Part shown: piece by piece, positions 9,260 through 19,655 of the stretch
Layout: every line of letters starts with the position of its first letter
Position numbering within the stretch: position 1 is the stretch's first letter
Source: Rhodobacter sp. CZR27
GTDB taxonomy: Bacteria > Pseudomonadota > Alphaproteobacteria > Rhodobacterales > Rhodobacteraceae
NCBI RefSeq assembly: GCF_002407205.1
Contig: NZ_CP023548.1
Span: 2,194,501 to 2,258,500 of the forward strand
DNA length: 64,000 nucleotides
Direction of reading: 5' to 3'
Made by a program: the position numbers and the translations under genes
The notes under the pieces: generated by a model
The model's database searches: none
What the model saw: only the letters and a program-made list of their open reading frames with translations
What the model was told of the DNA's origin: nothing

Positions 9260-10606
9260 TCAGAGCGAGGGTCCGAGGATGATCTCGGACCCGTCCGTGA
9301 AGCGCGAGAGCCGGAAGCGCGTCAGGTCGTGGCCGATCGTGCCTCCCGTCACCAGATCCGCCACCACCCGCCCGACACCGGGGCCGATGCCGAAGCCGTG
9401 GCCGCTCATCCCCGTCGCGATCGTCAGGCCCGGGATCGACGGCGCGCGGTCGATCACCGGCACCACATCCGGCATGGTGTCGATCATCCCGGCCCAGGTG
9501 GCCTGAACCTTCGGCCGGCCGAGATCGGGGAAGGCGCGGGCGAAAGCCGTCTGCGCACGGGCCAGCGTGGCGAGGTTCGGCTGCGGGTTCAGCATGCGGA
9601 CCCTTTCAAACGGGGTCGGCATGGAGGCGGACCAGGTGCGCGGCGTGTTCCACGCATCCGGATAGTCGCGTGGCGCGGCCCAATGGTAATGGGTATTCAG
9701 GAAATCCTTCTTCACCGCCCGGCGATACTTCAGCGCGTGGCGGAAGGCGTCGGGGCCGATGAAGAAATCATGCTCTGATCCGCCGGCGATGGTATAGCCG
9801 CCACTGTCGTTGCGTCGGATCGCAAAGTCGTCGTCGGCTGCGGCGCCGGGAAAGATCTCGGGCATCGGCTCGGTCCGGGCGACCGAGGCCAGCACCGAGA
9901 GCTGCGGCAGGTTCACCCCATAGGCGCGGGCAAAGAGCGAGGACCAGGCCCCGCCGGCCAGCACCACATCGGAACAGGCGATCCGGCCGCGCTCGGTCAC
10001 CACGCCCGCGACGCGGCCGGCGGCGATGTCGAGGGCCCGGACCGCGCAATCCTCGACCAGCGTCACGCCGCGCTCGGCCGCCGCCAGCGACAGCGCAGGC
10101 ACCGCGAGCCAGGGCTCGGCCTGCCCGTCCGACGGCGTGAAGAGCCCGCCGAGCCAGTGATCCGCGGCTGCGCCCAGCTTGTCTCCCAGATCCCGCCGCC
10201 CGAGCAGCCGCGTGTCGAGGCCGTGCTCCTGCGCGTGGGGAAGCCACGCGTCATAGGCGGCCAGCGACTCCTCGCGGTTCGCAAGATAAAGCACGCCGGC
10301 CTGCCGGAAGCCGAAGGGGTTGCGCAGGCTTTGGGACAGGCCGCGCCAGAGGCGCAGGCTTTCCACCATGATCGGCAGTTCCGCCGGATCGCGGCCCTGC
10401 TGGCGGATCCAGCCCCAGTTGCGGCTGGATTGCTCGCCCGCGATCCGGCCCTTCTCGCAGAGCGTGACGCTGAGGCCCCGCTCGGCCAGATACCAGGCGC
10501 TCATCACGCCGATCACGCCGCCGCCGATCACCACCACGTCGCAGGTGGCGGGCCGCGGCCCGATGAAGCGCGCCGGCACCGCCATCGAGATGGGGAAATG
10601 CATCAT
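9260..10606 (-). CDS. FAD-dependent oxidoreductase, DAO/DadA family
   Basis: Flavoprotein of the D-amino-acid oxidase fold, 448 residues. The FAD Rossmann motif is VVVIGGGVIGVMSAWYLAER at residues 24-43, followed by GEQSSRNWGWIRQQGRD, and the C-terminal FAD loop is ATGMSGHGFGIGPGVGRVVADL. The substrate is probably an amine or amino acid. Its start overlaps the end of argE by four bases, so both are in one transcript and may act on related compounds. Sarcosine- or D-amino-acid-type activity cannot be told apart from sequence alone. Confidence 0.8.
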   Translation of the reverse strand: MMHFPISMAVPARFIGPRPATCDVVVIGGGVIGVMSAWYLAERGLSVTLCEKGRIAGEQSSRNWGWIRQQGRDPAELPIMVESLRLWRGLSQSLRNPFGFRQAGVLYLANREESLAAYDAWLPHAQEHGLDTRLLGRRDLGDKLGAAADHWLGGLFTPSDGQAEPWLAVPALSLAAAERGVTLVEDCAVRALDIAAGRVAGVVTERGRIACSDVVLAGGAWSSLFARAYGVNLPQLSVLASVARTEPMPEIFPGAAADDDFAIRRNDSGGYTIAGGSEHDFFIGPDAFRHALKYRRAVKKDFLNTHYHWAAPRDYPDAWNTPRTWSASMPTPFERVRMLNPQPNLATLARAQTAFARAFPDLGRPKVQATWAGMIDTMPDVVPVIDRAPSIPGLTIATGMSGHGFGIGPGVGRVVADLVTGGTIGHDLTRFRLSRFTDGSEIILGPSL

Positions 10607-11766
10607 GCCGCCAGATCCCGGACGAGGCGCTGCATGAACGACCAGCCGGCCTCGAATTCCGAGACCTCCAGATATTCGTCGGGCTGATGCGCCTGGGCGA
10701 TGTCGCCCGGCCCGCAGACCACGGCCGAGTAGCCCGCCGCCTGGAACTGGCCGGCCTCGGTGCCGTAGCTGACCACCGCCTCGCCGTTGTCACCTGTCAA
10801 CCGGCGCGCCAGGGCCTCGGCGGCGCCCTGCGGCTCGGGTCGCAGCGGCGGATAGGCGAAGAGCCGGCCGAGTTCGATTGCCGCCTCGGGCCGGATCGCC
10901 TTCAGTTCCACTTCCAACGCGCGGGCCTCGGCCTCGAAGGCCGCCGCCCAGTCCTCGACCGTCTCGCCGGGCACCGCGCGGAAGCCCACGTCGAAACGGC
11001 AGGAGCCTGCGGTGATGTTGCCTGCTGTCCCGCCCGAGATCGTGCCGACATGAACCGAGGTCCAGGGCGGATCGAACAGTGCCGCCAGCGGCGTGGGTGT
11101 GGCCGCCGCGCTTTCGGCATTCTTCCGGTTCGCCCAGTCGATCAGCCGCGCCGCCGCCATGACCGCATTGACCCCGCGGTGCAGGATCGAGGAATGCACC
11201 TCGACGCCCTTCACCCGGCAGAGATAGCCGCCGCCGCCCTTGTGGCCCGTGACCACCCGCATCCGCGAAGGCTCGCCCACGATCACGGCCGCGGCCTTGG
11301 GCAGGCGGCGCGCCATCTCCTCGATCATCGCCGGCGCGCCGAGGCAGCCGACCTCCTCGTCATAGGACAGTGCAAGCTGAAGCGGGCGTTTCACCCCCTG
11401 CTCCTGCGCCAGCGCCATGGCGGCCAGCGCGAGCGCGTCGAACCCCTTCATGTCGCAGGTGCCGCGGCCATAGAGCCGGCCGTCGCGCTCGGTCACCGTC
11501 CAGGGGTCTGAGGTCCAGTCCTGCCCCTCCACCGGCACGACATCGGTGTGCCCCGAGAGCACCACGCCGCCCGGCGTCTCCGGACCCACATGGGCATAGA
11601 GCGAAGCCTTGGTGCGCTCCTCGTTCCAGACCCGGTGGGCGGTGATGCCGCAGTCGTTCAGGAACTCCTCGACCCAGTCGACCAGCGGCAGGTTCGTCTC
11701 GCGGCTCACGGTCGGGAAGGCCACCAGACGCTCGAGGATCTGGCGCGGCGTGAGCGGGCTGGGCAT
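10603..11766 (-). CDS. argE: Acetylornithine deacetylase, M20 family
   Basis: Zinc metallopeptidase-fold enzyme that releases acetate from N-acetylornithine in arginine synthesis. Metal-site motifs are LSGHTDVVPVEGQDW, GRGTCDMKGFDALALA and LSYDEEVGCLGAPAMIEEM, with the C-terminal His in AQAHQPDEYLEV. Length 387 is normal. The sequence AGGAG stands before the ATG at 11766. Pairing with the downstream amino-acid-oxidase-like gene, rather than other arg genes, suggests it could act on another acylated amino acid. Confidence 0.85.
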   Translation of the reverse strand: MPSPLTPRQILERLVAFPTVSRETNLPLVDWVEEFLNDCGITAHRVWNEERTKASLYAHVGPETPGGVVLSGHTDVVPVEGQDWTSDPWTVTERDGRLYGRGTCDMKGFDALALAAMALAQEQGVKRPLQLALSYDEEVGCLGAPAMIEEMARRLPKAAAVIVGEPSRMRVVTGHKGGGGYLCRVKGVEVHSSILHRGVNAVMAAARLIDWANRKNAESAAATPTPLAALFDPPWTSVHVGTISGGTAGNITAGSCRFDVGFRAVPGETVEDWAAAFEAEARALEVELKAIRPEAAIELGRLFAYPPLRPEPQGAAEALARRLTGDNGEAVVSYGTEAGQFQAAGYSAVVCGPGDIAQAHQPDEYLEVSEFEAGWSFMQRLVRDLAA

Positions 11767-11877
11767 TTTCTTCTCCTGCTGGGGCAGCAGAGCGTGGGGC
11801 CGCGACGGGACAAGGTCAAGCCCCGCCGCCCGATGCAGCGCGCGGCCGACGCGGGGCGGATCAGGGCATGGGGCGGA

Positions 11878-13161
11878 TCAGTGCATCTTGCGCTGGATGC
11901 GGCGCAGCGCCAGCCAGACCAGCAACACCGTGACCGGCGTCAGCAGCGCGGTGGCAAGGCCCTTCGAGATGCCCAGCAGGTCCGCCAGGGGATAGACCGC
12001 ATAGGACAGCAGGCTCACCGCATAATAGCTGATGGCGACCACCGACAGCCCCTCGACCGTGCGCTGCAGGCGCAGCTGCAGGTCTGCGCGGCGGTCCATG
12101 CTTTCCAGCAGCTTCTGGTTCTGGGCCGAACGCTCCACGTCCACCCGGGTGCGCAGAAGCTCCGCCGCCCTCTGCGCGCGTTCGGCCATCGAGCGCAGGC
12201 GCGCCTCGGCGGATTTCACCGTGCGCATGGCCGGATCATAGCGGCGCGCCATGAATTCGGCGAAGGTCTGGCGGCCGCTGATCCGCTCCTCGCGCAGGGC
12301 GGAGATCCGGTCGTTCACGATGGCCTCATAGGCCCATGTCGCGCCAAAGCGGAAGGTGAACTGCACCGCGAGGCTTTCCAACTCGGCGTTGATCTTCAGC
12401 AACTCGTGCAGCGCCTCGTCCGGCGAATGCTCGATCTCGTCCAGCCCCGAGACCAGCGCCGAAAGCTTGGGGTCGAGGCGGTTCAGGTGCACCGTCAGCG
12501 TGCGCGCCCGCATGAGGCCGAGCATCGAGGTCGCCCGGTAGGTCTCGATCTCGCAGAGGCGCGTGACGATGCGGCCGATGCGGCGGGCGCCGGTGCCGGG
12601 CTTGACGAAGATCGCAAAGCGCATGTGCCCGGCCGGGTCGATGCGGAAATCGCCCGCCACCACCGCCGCGCCATCCACGATACGCGACACGGCAAGGCTC
12701 TCGGGCACGAACCACGACTCCAGCCGATCCAGCGCCTCGGCCTCGTCCTCGGGCATCTCCTCGATGCGGATCAGGAGCGAGACCAGCCGCCGGCCCGGAG
12801 CGTCCTCGATCCAGTCGTCGGGGAAGACCTCGGCCTTGGCAGGGTCGAACGGCCGCTCGTAGAGGCCGGGGACGAAGGCGGCATAGGTCACGAATTCGGT
12901 ATGACTTTCCCAGCGCAGCTCGGCCCGGCCGATCGGCGCGCTGAACTGGGTGGCCTCCGGCGGCGGATGGGCCGCGCCGTTGCGGTCGAGGATCTCGAGC
13001 AGGTGGGCGCGGTCGCGGGCGCGGTCACGGTTGGCGGCATCGACCGGTTCCTTGAAGGCCATGAAGACGACATGGCAGGGCGCCTCGAGCGCGGGGAACG
13101 GGCGGGCATGCAGCTCGTTGGCGAGCGCGTAGCGCATGGGGTGGTCGGCGACGGGGGGCAT
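11878..13161 (-). CDS. DUF3422 family membrane-anchored protein
   Basis: Conserved proteobacterial protein of unknown function, 427 residues. It opens with HPMRYALANELHARPFP, a DUF3422 hallmark, has a long alpha-helical region rich in Arg/Glu around residues 240-360 (coiled-coil-like), and ends with two hydrophobic segments, VVAISYYAVSLLSYAVYPLA and ATALLTPVTVLLVWLALR, which look like a membrane hairpin. It lies between argE and pntB on the same strand with about 110 and 155 bases of spacing, so is probably its own unit. Confidence 0.85.
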   Translation of the reverse strand: MPPVADHPMRYALANELHARPFPALEAPCHVVFMAFKEPVDAANRDRARDRAHLLEILDRNGAAHPPPEATQFSAPIGRAELRWESHTEFVTYAAFVPGLYERPFDPAKAEVFPDDWIEDAPGRRLVSLLIRIEEMPEDEAEALDRLESWFVPESLAVSRIVDGAAVVAGDFRIDPAGHMRFAIFVKPGTGARRIGRIVTRLCEIETYRATSMLGLMRARTLTVHLNRLDPKLSALVSGLDEIEHSPDEALHELLKINAELESLAVQFTFRFGATWAYEAIVNDRISALREERISGRQTFAEFMARRYDPAMRTVKSAEARLRSMAERAQRAAELLRTRVDVERSAQNQKLLESMDRRADLQLRLQRTVEGLSVVAISYYAVSLLSYAVYPLADLLGISKGLATALLTPVTVLLVWLALRRIQRKMH

Positions 13162-13284
13162 GACGGGCTCCGGCTGGTCAGGCGCGAAGGTAGGCGCGCG
13201 GAGGCCCGTGCGGAAGGGGCGCCGTGGTCACGGGATGGCGATTTTGCGGAAAGATGCCGTGAGGTTGCACCGCCCCGGAAAGGC

Positions 13285-13309
13285 GACGCCCCGCACGGGG
13301 CGGGGCGTC
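13285..13309 (-). terminator. Terminator hairpin downstream of pntB
   Basis: Nine-base arms GACGCCCCG (13285-13293) and CGGGGCGTC (13301-13309) lie eight bases beyond the pntB stop. On the minus strand the stem is followed by GCCTTTCC, a weak T-tract. Confidence 0.6.
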
Positions 13310-13316
13310 GGTCGGT

Positions 13317-14765
13317 TCATTCAATGTGCGGCAGCAGCGCGTCGAGGCTCTTCTTGGCGTCGCCGTAGAACATCCGCGTGTTCTCCTTGTAGAACAGCGG
13401 GTTCTCGATGCCGGAATAGCCGGTGCCCTGCCCGCGCTTCGAGACGAACACCTGCTTGGCCTTCCAGACCTCGAGCACGGGCATCCCGGCGATGGGCGAC
13501 GTCGGGTCTTCCTGCGCGGCAGGGTTCACGATGTCGTTCGAGCCGATGACGATGGCGACGTCGGTCGAGGGGAAGTCCTCGTTGATCTCGTCCATCTCGA
13601 GCACGATGTCGTAGGGCACCTTGGCCTCGGCCAGCAGCACGTTCATGTGCCCGGGCAGACGGCCTGCGACCGGGTGGATCGCGAAGCGCACCGACTTGCC
13701 CGCCGCGCGCAGCTTGCGCGTCAGTTCGGAAACCGAGCCCTGCGCCTGCGCCACCGCCATGCCGTAGCCCGGCACGATGATCACGCTGTCGGCATCGTTC
13801 AGCGCCGCGGCCACGCCGTCGGCGTCGATGGCGACCATCTCGCCCGCGATCTCCTGCGCGGGGCCGGCCGTGCCGCCGAAGCCGCCGAGGATCACCGAGA
13901 TGAACGAGCGGTTCATCGCCTTGCACATGATGTAGGACAGGATCGCACCCGAGGAGCCCACAAGCGCGCCGGTGACGATCAGCAGGTCGTTCCCCAGCGT
14001 GAAGCCGATCGCGGCCGCGGCCCAGCCCGAGTAGCTGTTCAGCATCGACACGACCACGGGCATGTCGGCGCCGCCGATGCCCATGATCAGGTGCCAGCCA
14101 AGGAAGCCCGCGATCAGCGTCATCAGCAGCAGCGTCCAGACGGCGGTCCCGGCCGGCGCGTTGAAATAGACCACCAGCAGTGCCACCGAGGCGACGATGG
14201 TCGCGGCGTTGATCACGTGCCCGCCCGGCAGCTTCGCCGGCTTGCCGTCGATCTTGCCCGCCAGCTTGCCAAAGGCCACGACCGAGCCGGTGAAGGTCAC
14301 GGCGCCGATGAAGATGCCAAGGAAGACCTCGACCTTCAGGATCAGGATCTCGACCGGGGTCTTGTGGGCCAGAACCTCGGCGAAGCCCGCGAGAACCGAC
14401 ATGTCGGCGCCCGCCTGCTGCATGTTCACGACCGAGGCCAGCTCGAACTGGGCATTGAGGCCGATGAAGACCGCGGCAAGGCCGACGAAGGAGTGGAGCG
14501 CCGCGACAAGCTGCGGCATCTCGGTCATCTCGACCTTCTTGGCGACGTAGGCGCCCGCAATGGCGCCCGCGATCACCATGACGCCGATGACGACATAGTG
14601 GCCGACGCCCGGCCCGAAGACCGTGGCGCCCACGGCGAGCGCCATGCCGACGATGCCATACCAGACGGCGCGCTTCGCGCTCTCCTGCCCCGAGAGGCCG
14701 CCGAGCGACAGGATGAAGAGGATGGCCGCGGCGATGTAGGCGGCGGATGTCAGTCCGATGCTCAT
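13317..14765 (-). CDS. pntB: NAD(P) transhydrogenase subunit beta
   Basis: Membrane subunit of the proton-translocating transhydrogenase that uses proton motive force to make NADPH from NADH. The N-terminal half has about nine hydrophobic segments (for example [20 protein letters not shown]). The C-terminal NADP(H)-binding domain III starts near residue 310 and has [33 protein letters not shown] and [16 protein letters not shown]. Length 482 is normal. The gene follows pntA with a 10-base gap. Confidence 0.95.
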   Translation of the reverse strand: MSIGLTSAAYIAAAILFILSLGGLSGQESAKRAVWYGIVGMALAVGATVFGPGVGHYVVIGVMVIAGAIAGAYVAKKVEMTEMPQLVAALHSFVGLAAVFIGLNAQFELASVVNMQQAGADMSVLAGFAEVLAHKTPVEILILKVEVFLGIFIGAVTFTGSVVAFGKLAGKIDGKPAKLPGGHVINAATIVASVALLVVYFNAPAGTAVWTLLLMTLIAGFLGWHLIMGIGGADMPVVVSMLNSYSGWAAAAIGFTLGNDLLIVTGALVGSSGAILSYIMCKAMNRSFISVILGGFGGTAGPAQEIAGEMVAIDADGVAAALNDADSVIIVPGYGMAVAQAQGSVSELTRKLRAAGKSVRFAIHPVAGRLPGHMNVLLAEAKVPYDIVLEMDEINEDFPSTDVAIVIGSNDIVNPAAQEDPTSPIAGMPVLEVWKAKQVFVSKRGQGTGYSGIENPLFYKENTRMFYGDAKKSLDALLPHIE

Positions 14766-14775
14766 CGGGGCCTCC

Positions 14776-16347
14776 TTACGACTTCTGGAACATGGCGAGC
14801 ATCCGGCGCGTGACCAGGAAGCCGCCGACGATGTTGATGGTGGCGATCAGCACCGACACGGCGGCGAGCATCACCACCAGCCAGTTGCCCGAGCCGATCT
14901 GCAGCAGCGCGCCCAGGATCACGATGCCGGAAATGGCGTTCGTGACCGCCATCAGCGGCGTGTGCAGGCTGTGCGAGACGTTCCAGATCACCTGGAAGCC
15001 CACGAAGCAGGCCAGTGCGAAGACGATGAAATGCGCCATGAACGAGGGCGGCGCATAGTTGCCCACGAACAGCAGCAGCGCCGTGCCCACGGCCAGCATG
15101 GTGACCTGGCTGATGGTCTGCTTGCGGAACGCCTTGTGCTCGGCCGCGCGCTTCTCCTCGGGGGTCAGTTCCTTCACCTTCTCGCGCGGCTTGGCGGCAG
15201 CGATGGCCTGGACCTTCGGCGGCGGCGGCGGGAAGGTGATCGCGCCCGCGTGCGTCACGGTCGCGCCGCGGATCACGTCATCGTCCATGTTGTGGTCGAT
15301 GACGCCGTCCTTCTTCGGCGTGAGATCCGTCAGCATGTGGCGGATGTTGGTGGAATAGAGCGTCGAGGCCTGCGCGGCCATCCGGCTGGGGAAGTCGGTA
15401 TAGCCGATGATCGTCACGCCGTTCGGGCTGACCACTTTCTGGTCCGGCACCGTCAGGTCGCAGTTGCCGCCACGCTCGGCCGCGAGGTCGACGATCACCG
15501 AGCCGCGCTTCATCGACGAGACCATGTCCTCGGTCCAGAGCTTCGGCGCCGGGCGGCCCGGAATCAGCGCCGTGGTGATGACGATGTCCATCTCGGGCGC
15601 GAGTTCGCGGAACTTCGCCAGCTGCTTCTCGCGGAACTCCGGGGAGGAGGGTGCCGCGTAGCCGCCGGTCGCCGCGCCGTCCTGCGCTTCCTCGAATTCG
15701 AGGAAGACGAACTCGGCACCCATGGATTCGATCTGCTCGGCCACTTCGGGGCGCACGTCGAAGGCGTAGGTGATGGCGCCAAGGCTGACGGCCGTGCCGA
15801 TGGCGGCAAGGCCCGCGACGCCCGCGCCCACGACCAGCACCTTCGCCGGCGGCACCTTGCCCGCTGCCGTCACCTGACCGGTGAAGAAGCGGCCGAAGTT
15901 GTTGCCCGCCTCGATCACCGCGCGATAGCCCGCGATGTTGGCCATCGAGGACAGGGCGTCCATCTTCTGCGCGCGGGAAATCCGCGGCACCATGTCCATG
16001 GCGACGACGGTCGCGCCCTTCGCCTTGCAGAGCTCCAGCAGCTCGGCGTTCTGCGCCGGCCAGAAGAAGGAGATCAGCGTCTGGCCAGAGCGCAGCATCT
16101 GGGCCTCGGCGGGCTCGGGGCCGCGGACCTTCACCACCACGTCGGCGGTGTCGAACACGGCCTTGGCCGAGGGCAGAACCTCGACGCCGGCGGCGGCATA
16201 GGCTTCGTCGGAGAAGCCCGCCTTCATGCCCGCGCCAGTCTCGATCACGCAATGATGCCCAAGCTTCTGCAGCTGGAGGGCCGAATCCGGCGTCATGGCG
16301 ACGCGGGCCTCGCCCTCGAATATCTCCCTGGGTGCTCCGATCTTCAC
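14776..16347 (-). CDS. pntA: NAD(P) transhydrogenase subunit alpha (fused form)
   Basis: NAD(H)-binding subunit of the transhydrogenase, 523 residues. It starts [20 protein letters not shown], has the dinucleotide fold [20 protein letters not shown] at about residues 165-184 and FAMHFIV-type C-terminal membrane segments (residues 430-515). The GTG at 16347 is chosen because GGGGGAGAG lies four bases before it and it gives the family N-terminus; a longer frame to 16446 adds 33 unlikely residues. In many alphaproteobacteria this subunit is split in two (PntAA, PntAB); here it is one chain. Confidence 0.93.
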   Translation of the reverse strand: MKIGAPREIFEGEARVAMTPDSALQLQKLGHHCVIETGAGMKAGFSDEAYAAAGVEVLPSAKAVFDTADVVVKVRGPEPAEAQMLRSGQTLISFFWPAQNAELLELCKAKGATVVAMDMVPRISRAQKMDALSSMANIAGYRAVIEAGNNFGRFFTGQVTAAGKVPPAKVLVVGAGVAGLAAIGTAVSLGAITYAFDVRPEVAEQIESMGAEFVFLEFEEAQDGAATGGYAAPSSPEFREKQLAKFRELAPEMDIVITTALIPGRPAPKLWTEDMVSSMKRGSVIVDLAAERGGNCDLTVPDQKVVSPNGVTIIGYTDFPSRMAAQASTLYSTNIRHMLTDLTPKKDGVIDHNMDDDVIRGATVTHAGAITFPPPPPKVQAIAAAKPREKVKELTPEEKRAAEHKAFRKQTISQVTMLAVGTALLLFVGNYAPPSFMAHFIVFALACFVGFQVIWNVSHSLHTPLMAVTNAISGIVILGALLQIGSGNWLVVMLAAVSVLIATINIVGGFLVTRRMLAMFQKS

Positions 16348-16483
16348 CAGTCTCTCCCCCTTTCGCGGCTCCGGCGGGCGTTCGCCGGCCCGCATGTTTA
16401 GCACTGCGCAATAAAATTGCACAAGGCGGTTGCTGCCATGCAGCAAATTGCCTGTTTGATCCAGATGGCGCGTTGCCGCGCCG

Positions 16484-16927
16484 TCAGAGCCAGCGGCGGG
16501 TGCGGCTGGCCCAGTCGTCGAAGGCGGGTCCGAAGGCCTGCTTCAGCCGCGCCTCCTCGGGTTCGATGAAGCGGCGGGTCAGTACCCAGGCATAGGCCGG
16601 CACCAGCGGCAGCGCGAGCGGCGCGTCGATCCACAGGAGCACCCCCAGCAGGATCAGCACATCCGCCAGATAGATCGGGTTGCGGCTGAAGCGGAAGACG
16701 CCGTCGGTGACCAGCGCCGCCGGCACGCGATGCGGCATGACGGTGGTCGCCCGCGCCCGCATCCGCCGCGCGGCGAGGGCCGAGATCACCAGCCCCGCCA
16801 ACCCCAGCGCCACCCCGGCCACGTCGCCCGGCAGGCCGAACAGGCCGAAGGGCACCAGCCGGCCCAGCGCCACGGCGACGATCACGAAGAGAAGGAGCCA
16901 GATCGGCGGCAGGTCGAGATGCTTCAT
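16484..16927 (-). CDS. Isoprenylcysteine carboxyl methyltransferase-family membrane protein
   Basis: Small membrane protein of 147 residues with about four hydrophobic helices ([54 protein letters not shown]). The [15 protein letters not shown] motif and the C-terminal [14 protein letters not shown] region are those of the ICMT/phosphatidylethanolamine-methyltransferase-like family, which binds SAM at the membrane face. The substrate is unknown. The ATG at 16927 is preceded by GAGGGA, and it is divergent from kynU. Confidence 0.75.
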   Translation of the reverse strand: MKHLDLPPIWLLLFVIVAVALGRLVPFGLFGLPGDVAGVALGLAGLVISALAARRMRARATTVMPHRVPAALVTDGVFRFSRNPIYLADVLILLGVLLWIDAPLALPLVPAYAWVLTRRFIEPEEARLKQAFGPAFDDWASRTRRWL

Positions 16928-17046
16928 GCGTGTCCCTCGGGTTGCGCCCCTCATGCCATGCCCCGCCGGCGCCGCAAAGCCCCGAGGCGGCTTGCGGCCC
17001 TGCGCCTTTTGCCGCTACCTCCCGGCATCCGAGGGAGGGCTGCGGC

Positions 17047-18237
17047 ATGACGGATTTCCAGGCGACGCGGGCGATGTTCGACCTGCCCGAGGGCGTGATC
17101 TATCTGGACGGCAATTCGCTCGGGCCGCTGCCGCGCGCGGCGGCCGATCGCGTGGCGTCCTGCATCCGCAAGGAGTGGGGCGAAATGCTCATCACCGGCT
17201 GGAACCGCGCCGGCTGGATGGAGATGCCGCGCCGGATCGGCGACCGGATCGGCCGGCTGGTGGGCGCCGAGCCGGGCTCGGTCGTGCTGGGCGACACCCT
17301 GTCGATCAAGGTCTTCCAGGCGCTGGCCGCGGCCTGCGAGATGCGGCCCGGCCGCCGGGTGATCCTGTCCGACCGGGGCAACTTCCCCTCGGACCTCTAC
17401 ATGGCCGAGGGGCTCTGCCGGATGCTGGGCGACCGCGAGCTGCGCACCGTCGCCCCCGAGGAGGTCGAGGGCGCCATCGACGAAACCGTGGCCGCGGTGA
17501 TGGTGACGGAAGTCGACTACCGCACCGGGCGGCGGCACGACATGGCGGCGATCACCGCGAAGGCCCATGCCGCGGGCGCGCTGGCGATCTGGGATCTGGC
17601 GCATTCCGCCGGCGCCCTGCCCGTCCGCCTGGCCGAGGAAGGCGCGGATTTCGCCGTGGGCTGCACCTACAAGTATCTCAATTCGGGGCCGGGCGGCCCG
17701 GCCTTCATCTATGTGGCGCCGCGCCACGGCGAGCAGGCGGTCCCGGCGCTGTCGGGCTGGCTGGGCCACGAGGCGCCCTTTGCCTTCGACCTGTCCTACC
17801 GTCCGGGGCGCGGGGTCGAACGGATGCGGGTCGGCACGCCGCCCGTGCTGCAGATGGCGGCGCTGGATGCCGCGCTCGACGTCTGGGACGGGGTCGCGAT
17901 GGAGGATCTGCGGGCGCGGTCGCTGGCGCTGACCGACCTGTTCATCGCCGAGGTCGAGGCGCGCTGCCCGGACCTCGTGCTCGCCACCCCGCGCGAGCAC
18001 GCCCGCCGCGGCTCGCAGGTGAGCTTCCGCCACCCGGAGGGCTATCCGATCATGCAGGCGCTGATCGCCCGGGGCGTGATCGGCGACTTCCGCGCGCCGG
18101 ACATCCTGCGCTTCGGCTTCACCCCGCTCTACATCGGCAAGGCCGAGGTGATCCGGGCGGCGGAGGTGCTGTCGGAGGTGATGGCCGGTCGCCTGTGGGA
18201 CCGCGAGGAGTATCGCCGGCGGGCGGCCGTGACCTGA
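17047..18237 (+). CDS. kynU: Kynureninase
   Basis: PLP enzyme cleaving kynurenine to anthranilate and alanine in tryptophan catabolism. It begins MTDFQATRAMFDLPEGVIYL, followed by DGNSLGPLPR. The PLP lysine lies in CTYKYLNSGPGGPAFIYV, and the aspartate that supports PLP is in IWDLAHSAGA. A C-terminal arginine-rich substrate loop is FRHPEGYPIMQAL. Length 396 is normal. GAGGGAGGG lies seven bases before ATG 17047. No other kyn genes are near. Confidence 0.93.
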   Translation: MTDFQATRAMFDLPEGVIYLDGNSLGPLPRAAADRVASCIRKEWGEMLITGWNRAGWMEMPRRIGDRIGRLVGAEPGSVVLGDTLSIKVFQALAAACEMRPGRRVILSDRGNFPSDLYMAEGLCRMLGDRELRTVAPEEVEGAIDETVAAVMVTEVDYRTGRRHDMAAITAKAHAAGALAIWDLAHSAGALPVRLAEEGADFAVGCTYKYLNSGPGGPAFIYVAPRHGEQAVPALSGWLGHEAPFAFDLSYRPGRGVERMRVGTPPVLQMAALDAALDVWDGVAMEDLRARSLALTDLFIAEVEARCPDLVLATPREHARRGSQVSFRHPEGYPIMQALIARGVIGDFRAPDILRFGFTPLYIGKAEVIRAAEVLSEVMAGRLWDREEYRRRAAVT

Positions 18238-18501
18238 GCGGAGGTGTGGCCGCCGGGGGGCATCGAGCCCCCCGCCGACGGCGCTGCCGCGGACCGGCCG
18301 GCCCGGAGGCGCGAACCCCTTCGCGTCCTGCCTGCGGAGCGCTCTCGGGCGGAGGCTCCGCTTGTCCGGAAGGCAGATTCCGCCCCGGGATCCCCCGCCC
18401 GCTGCGACGGCTTGTCCGGCTTTGACCATCCGGATCAAGTCGTTTAGTCTGCGTGGTCAGACAGCTGGCCGGAAGGGCCGGCGCGGGGCAGGACGGGCAG
18501 G

Positions 18502-19560
18502 ATGGATCTGATCGGACGGAAGCTTGTGGTCGCGGTGCTCGCGGCCGGGATGCTTGGAGGGTGCGTTCCCGATGCATCGACGGTGAACGCGAAGGTCGAG
18601 GAGCCGCCACCGGCGCCGAAGCTGCACGAGGGCGTCTATGCGGCCAAGGCCGACGGATCCTTTACGGTGCCGGCCGTGCCGGTCGAGAAGGTGCCGGTCG
18701 AGTTCCAGCGCCAGAACGTGGCCTATACCAGCAACGAGGCGCCGGGAACGATCATCATCAACCCGCAGGCCCGGGTGCTCTACTTCATCACCGGCAAGGA
18801 CACCGCGATCCGCTACGGCATCGCGGTGGGCAAGGCGGGCTTCGAATGGTCCGGGCAGGCCGTGGTCGCCAACCGGAGGCCCTGGCCGCGCTGGACCCCG
18901 CCGCCCGAGATGATCGACCGCAAGCCGGAGCTGGCGAAATGGGCCGACGGCCAACCGGGCGGCCCGACGAACCCGCTCGGCGCGCGCGCGCTTTATCTCG
19001 AGACCAACGGCCGCGACTACGGCTATCGCATCCACGGCACGCCGGAATGGCAGTCGATCGGGCACAGCGCCTCGTCGGGCTGCATCCGCATGATCAACCA
19101 GGACGTGATAGACCTCTACCAGCGGGTGCCCGACGGCGCGAAGGTCATCGTGATGACGCGGGACGGCAAGATGCCGACCGGCCTTACCCTGCCGCCGCCT
19201 CCGCCGAAGAAGTCCAAGCCCGTGCAGGTGGCGGCCGCGCCGGCGACGCCAAAGCCGGTCGTCGTGCCGACAGGGCTGAACAACCTGCCGATGCTGTCGC
19301 CCTATGGCGCCCCGACCCCCGCCGCCCCGGCTGCAACCACGCCCTCCGCGGCCACGCCGGACACCCCGGCACTCGACACGCCGCCGGATCCGGCGCCTGC
19401 AACCCCTGGCCCCATCGCGGACGAGCCTGCGGCCGTTCCCGCGCCTGAGGTGCTGCCGGCCCCGGACGCGCCGGTGGTGCTGCCGCCTGCGGCTGGCGCT
19501 GGCGCTGGCGAGGCCGCAGCACCCGCACCGGCGGACGAGGCCATGTCGGACTCGCTCTGA
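18502..19560 (+). CDS. L,D-transpeptidase (YkuD domain) lipoprotein
   Basis: Periplasmic peptidoglycan enzyme that forms 3-3 crosslinks or attaches proteins to peptidoglycan. The signal peptide has a lipobox ending at Cys (VLAAGMLGGC, residues 12-21). The YkuD domain spans roughly residues 85-220 and has catalytic HGTPEWQSIGHSASSGCIRM with the nucleophilic Cys in SGCIRM. Residues 225-352 are a low-complexity Pro/Ala tail that should be disordered and may span toward the cell wall. A terminator follows the gene. Confidence 0.9.
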   Translation: MDLIGRKLVVAVLAAGMLGGCVPDASTVNAKVEEPPPAPKLHEGVYAAKADGSFTVPAVPVEKVPVEFQRQNVAYTSNEAPGTIIINPQARVLYFITGKDTAIRYGIAVGKAGFEWSGQAVVANRRPWPRWTPPPEMIDRKPELAKWADGQPGGPTNPLGARALYLETNGRDYGYRIHGTPEWQSIGHSASSGCIRMINQDVIDLYQRVPDGAKVIVMTRDGKMPTGLTLPPPPPKKSKPVQVAAAPATPKPVVVPTGLNNLPMLSPYGAPTPAAPAATTPSAATPDTPALDTPPDPAPATPGPIADEPAAVPAPEVLPAPDAPVVLPPAAGAGAGEAAAPAPADEAMSDSL

Positions 19561-19580
19561 CGTCCTTGCGGAAAACAAGA

Positions 19581-19624
19581 GGGCGGCCCTTCGGGATGAC
19601 GCATTCCGCCCCGTGGGACACAAG
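19581..19624 (+). repeat. 44-nt conserved 3' element, copy 1 (after the L,D-transpeptidase gene)
   Basis: This segment and 23777-23820 read on the opposite strand are the same length and agree at about 33 of 44 positions. Both start GGGCGGC, share ACGCATTCCGC in the middle and end GTGGGACAC-AG. The two segments differ mainly at bases 8-18, where one reads CCTTCGGG and the other its reverse complement CCCGAAGG. Each copy follows a resident gene stop and runs into a hairpin terminator. Function unknown. Confidence 0.7.
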
Positions 19625-19625
19625 G

Positions 19626-19655
19626 CAGGGCCGGCTCAGCCGGCCCTGTTTTTTT
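19626..19655 (+). terminator. Rho-independent terminator after the L,D-transpeptidase gene
   Basis: Stem CAGGGCCGG (19626-19634) and CCGGCCCTG (19640-19648) with a five-base loop, followed by seven T (19649-19655). It directly follows the 44-nt repeat. Confidence 0.88.

Noticed and set aside
18238..18501. Structured GC-rich region between kynU and the L,D-transpeptidase gene, checked for tRNA or sRNA
   Set aside because: No tRNA cloverleaf, conserved motif or terminator with a T-run was found; nothing supports a feature.
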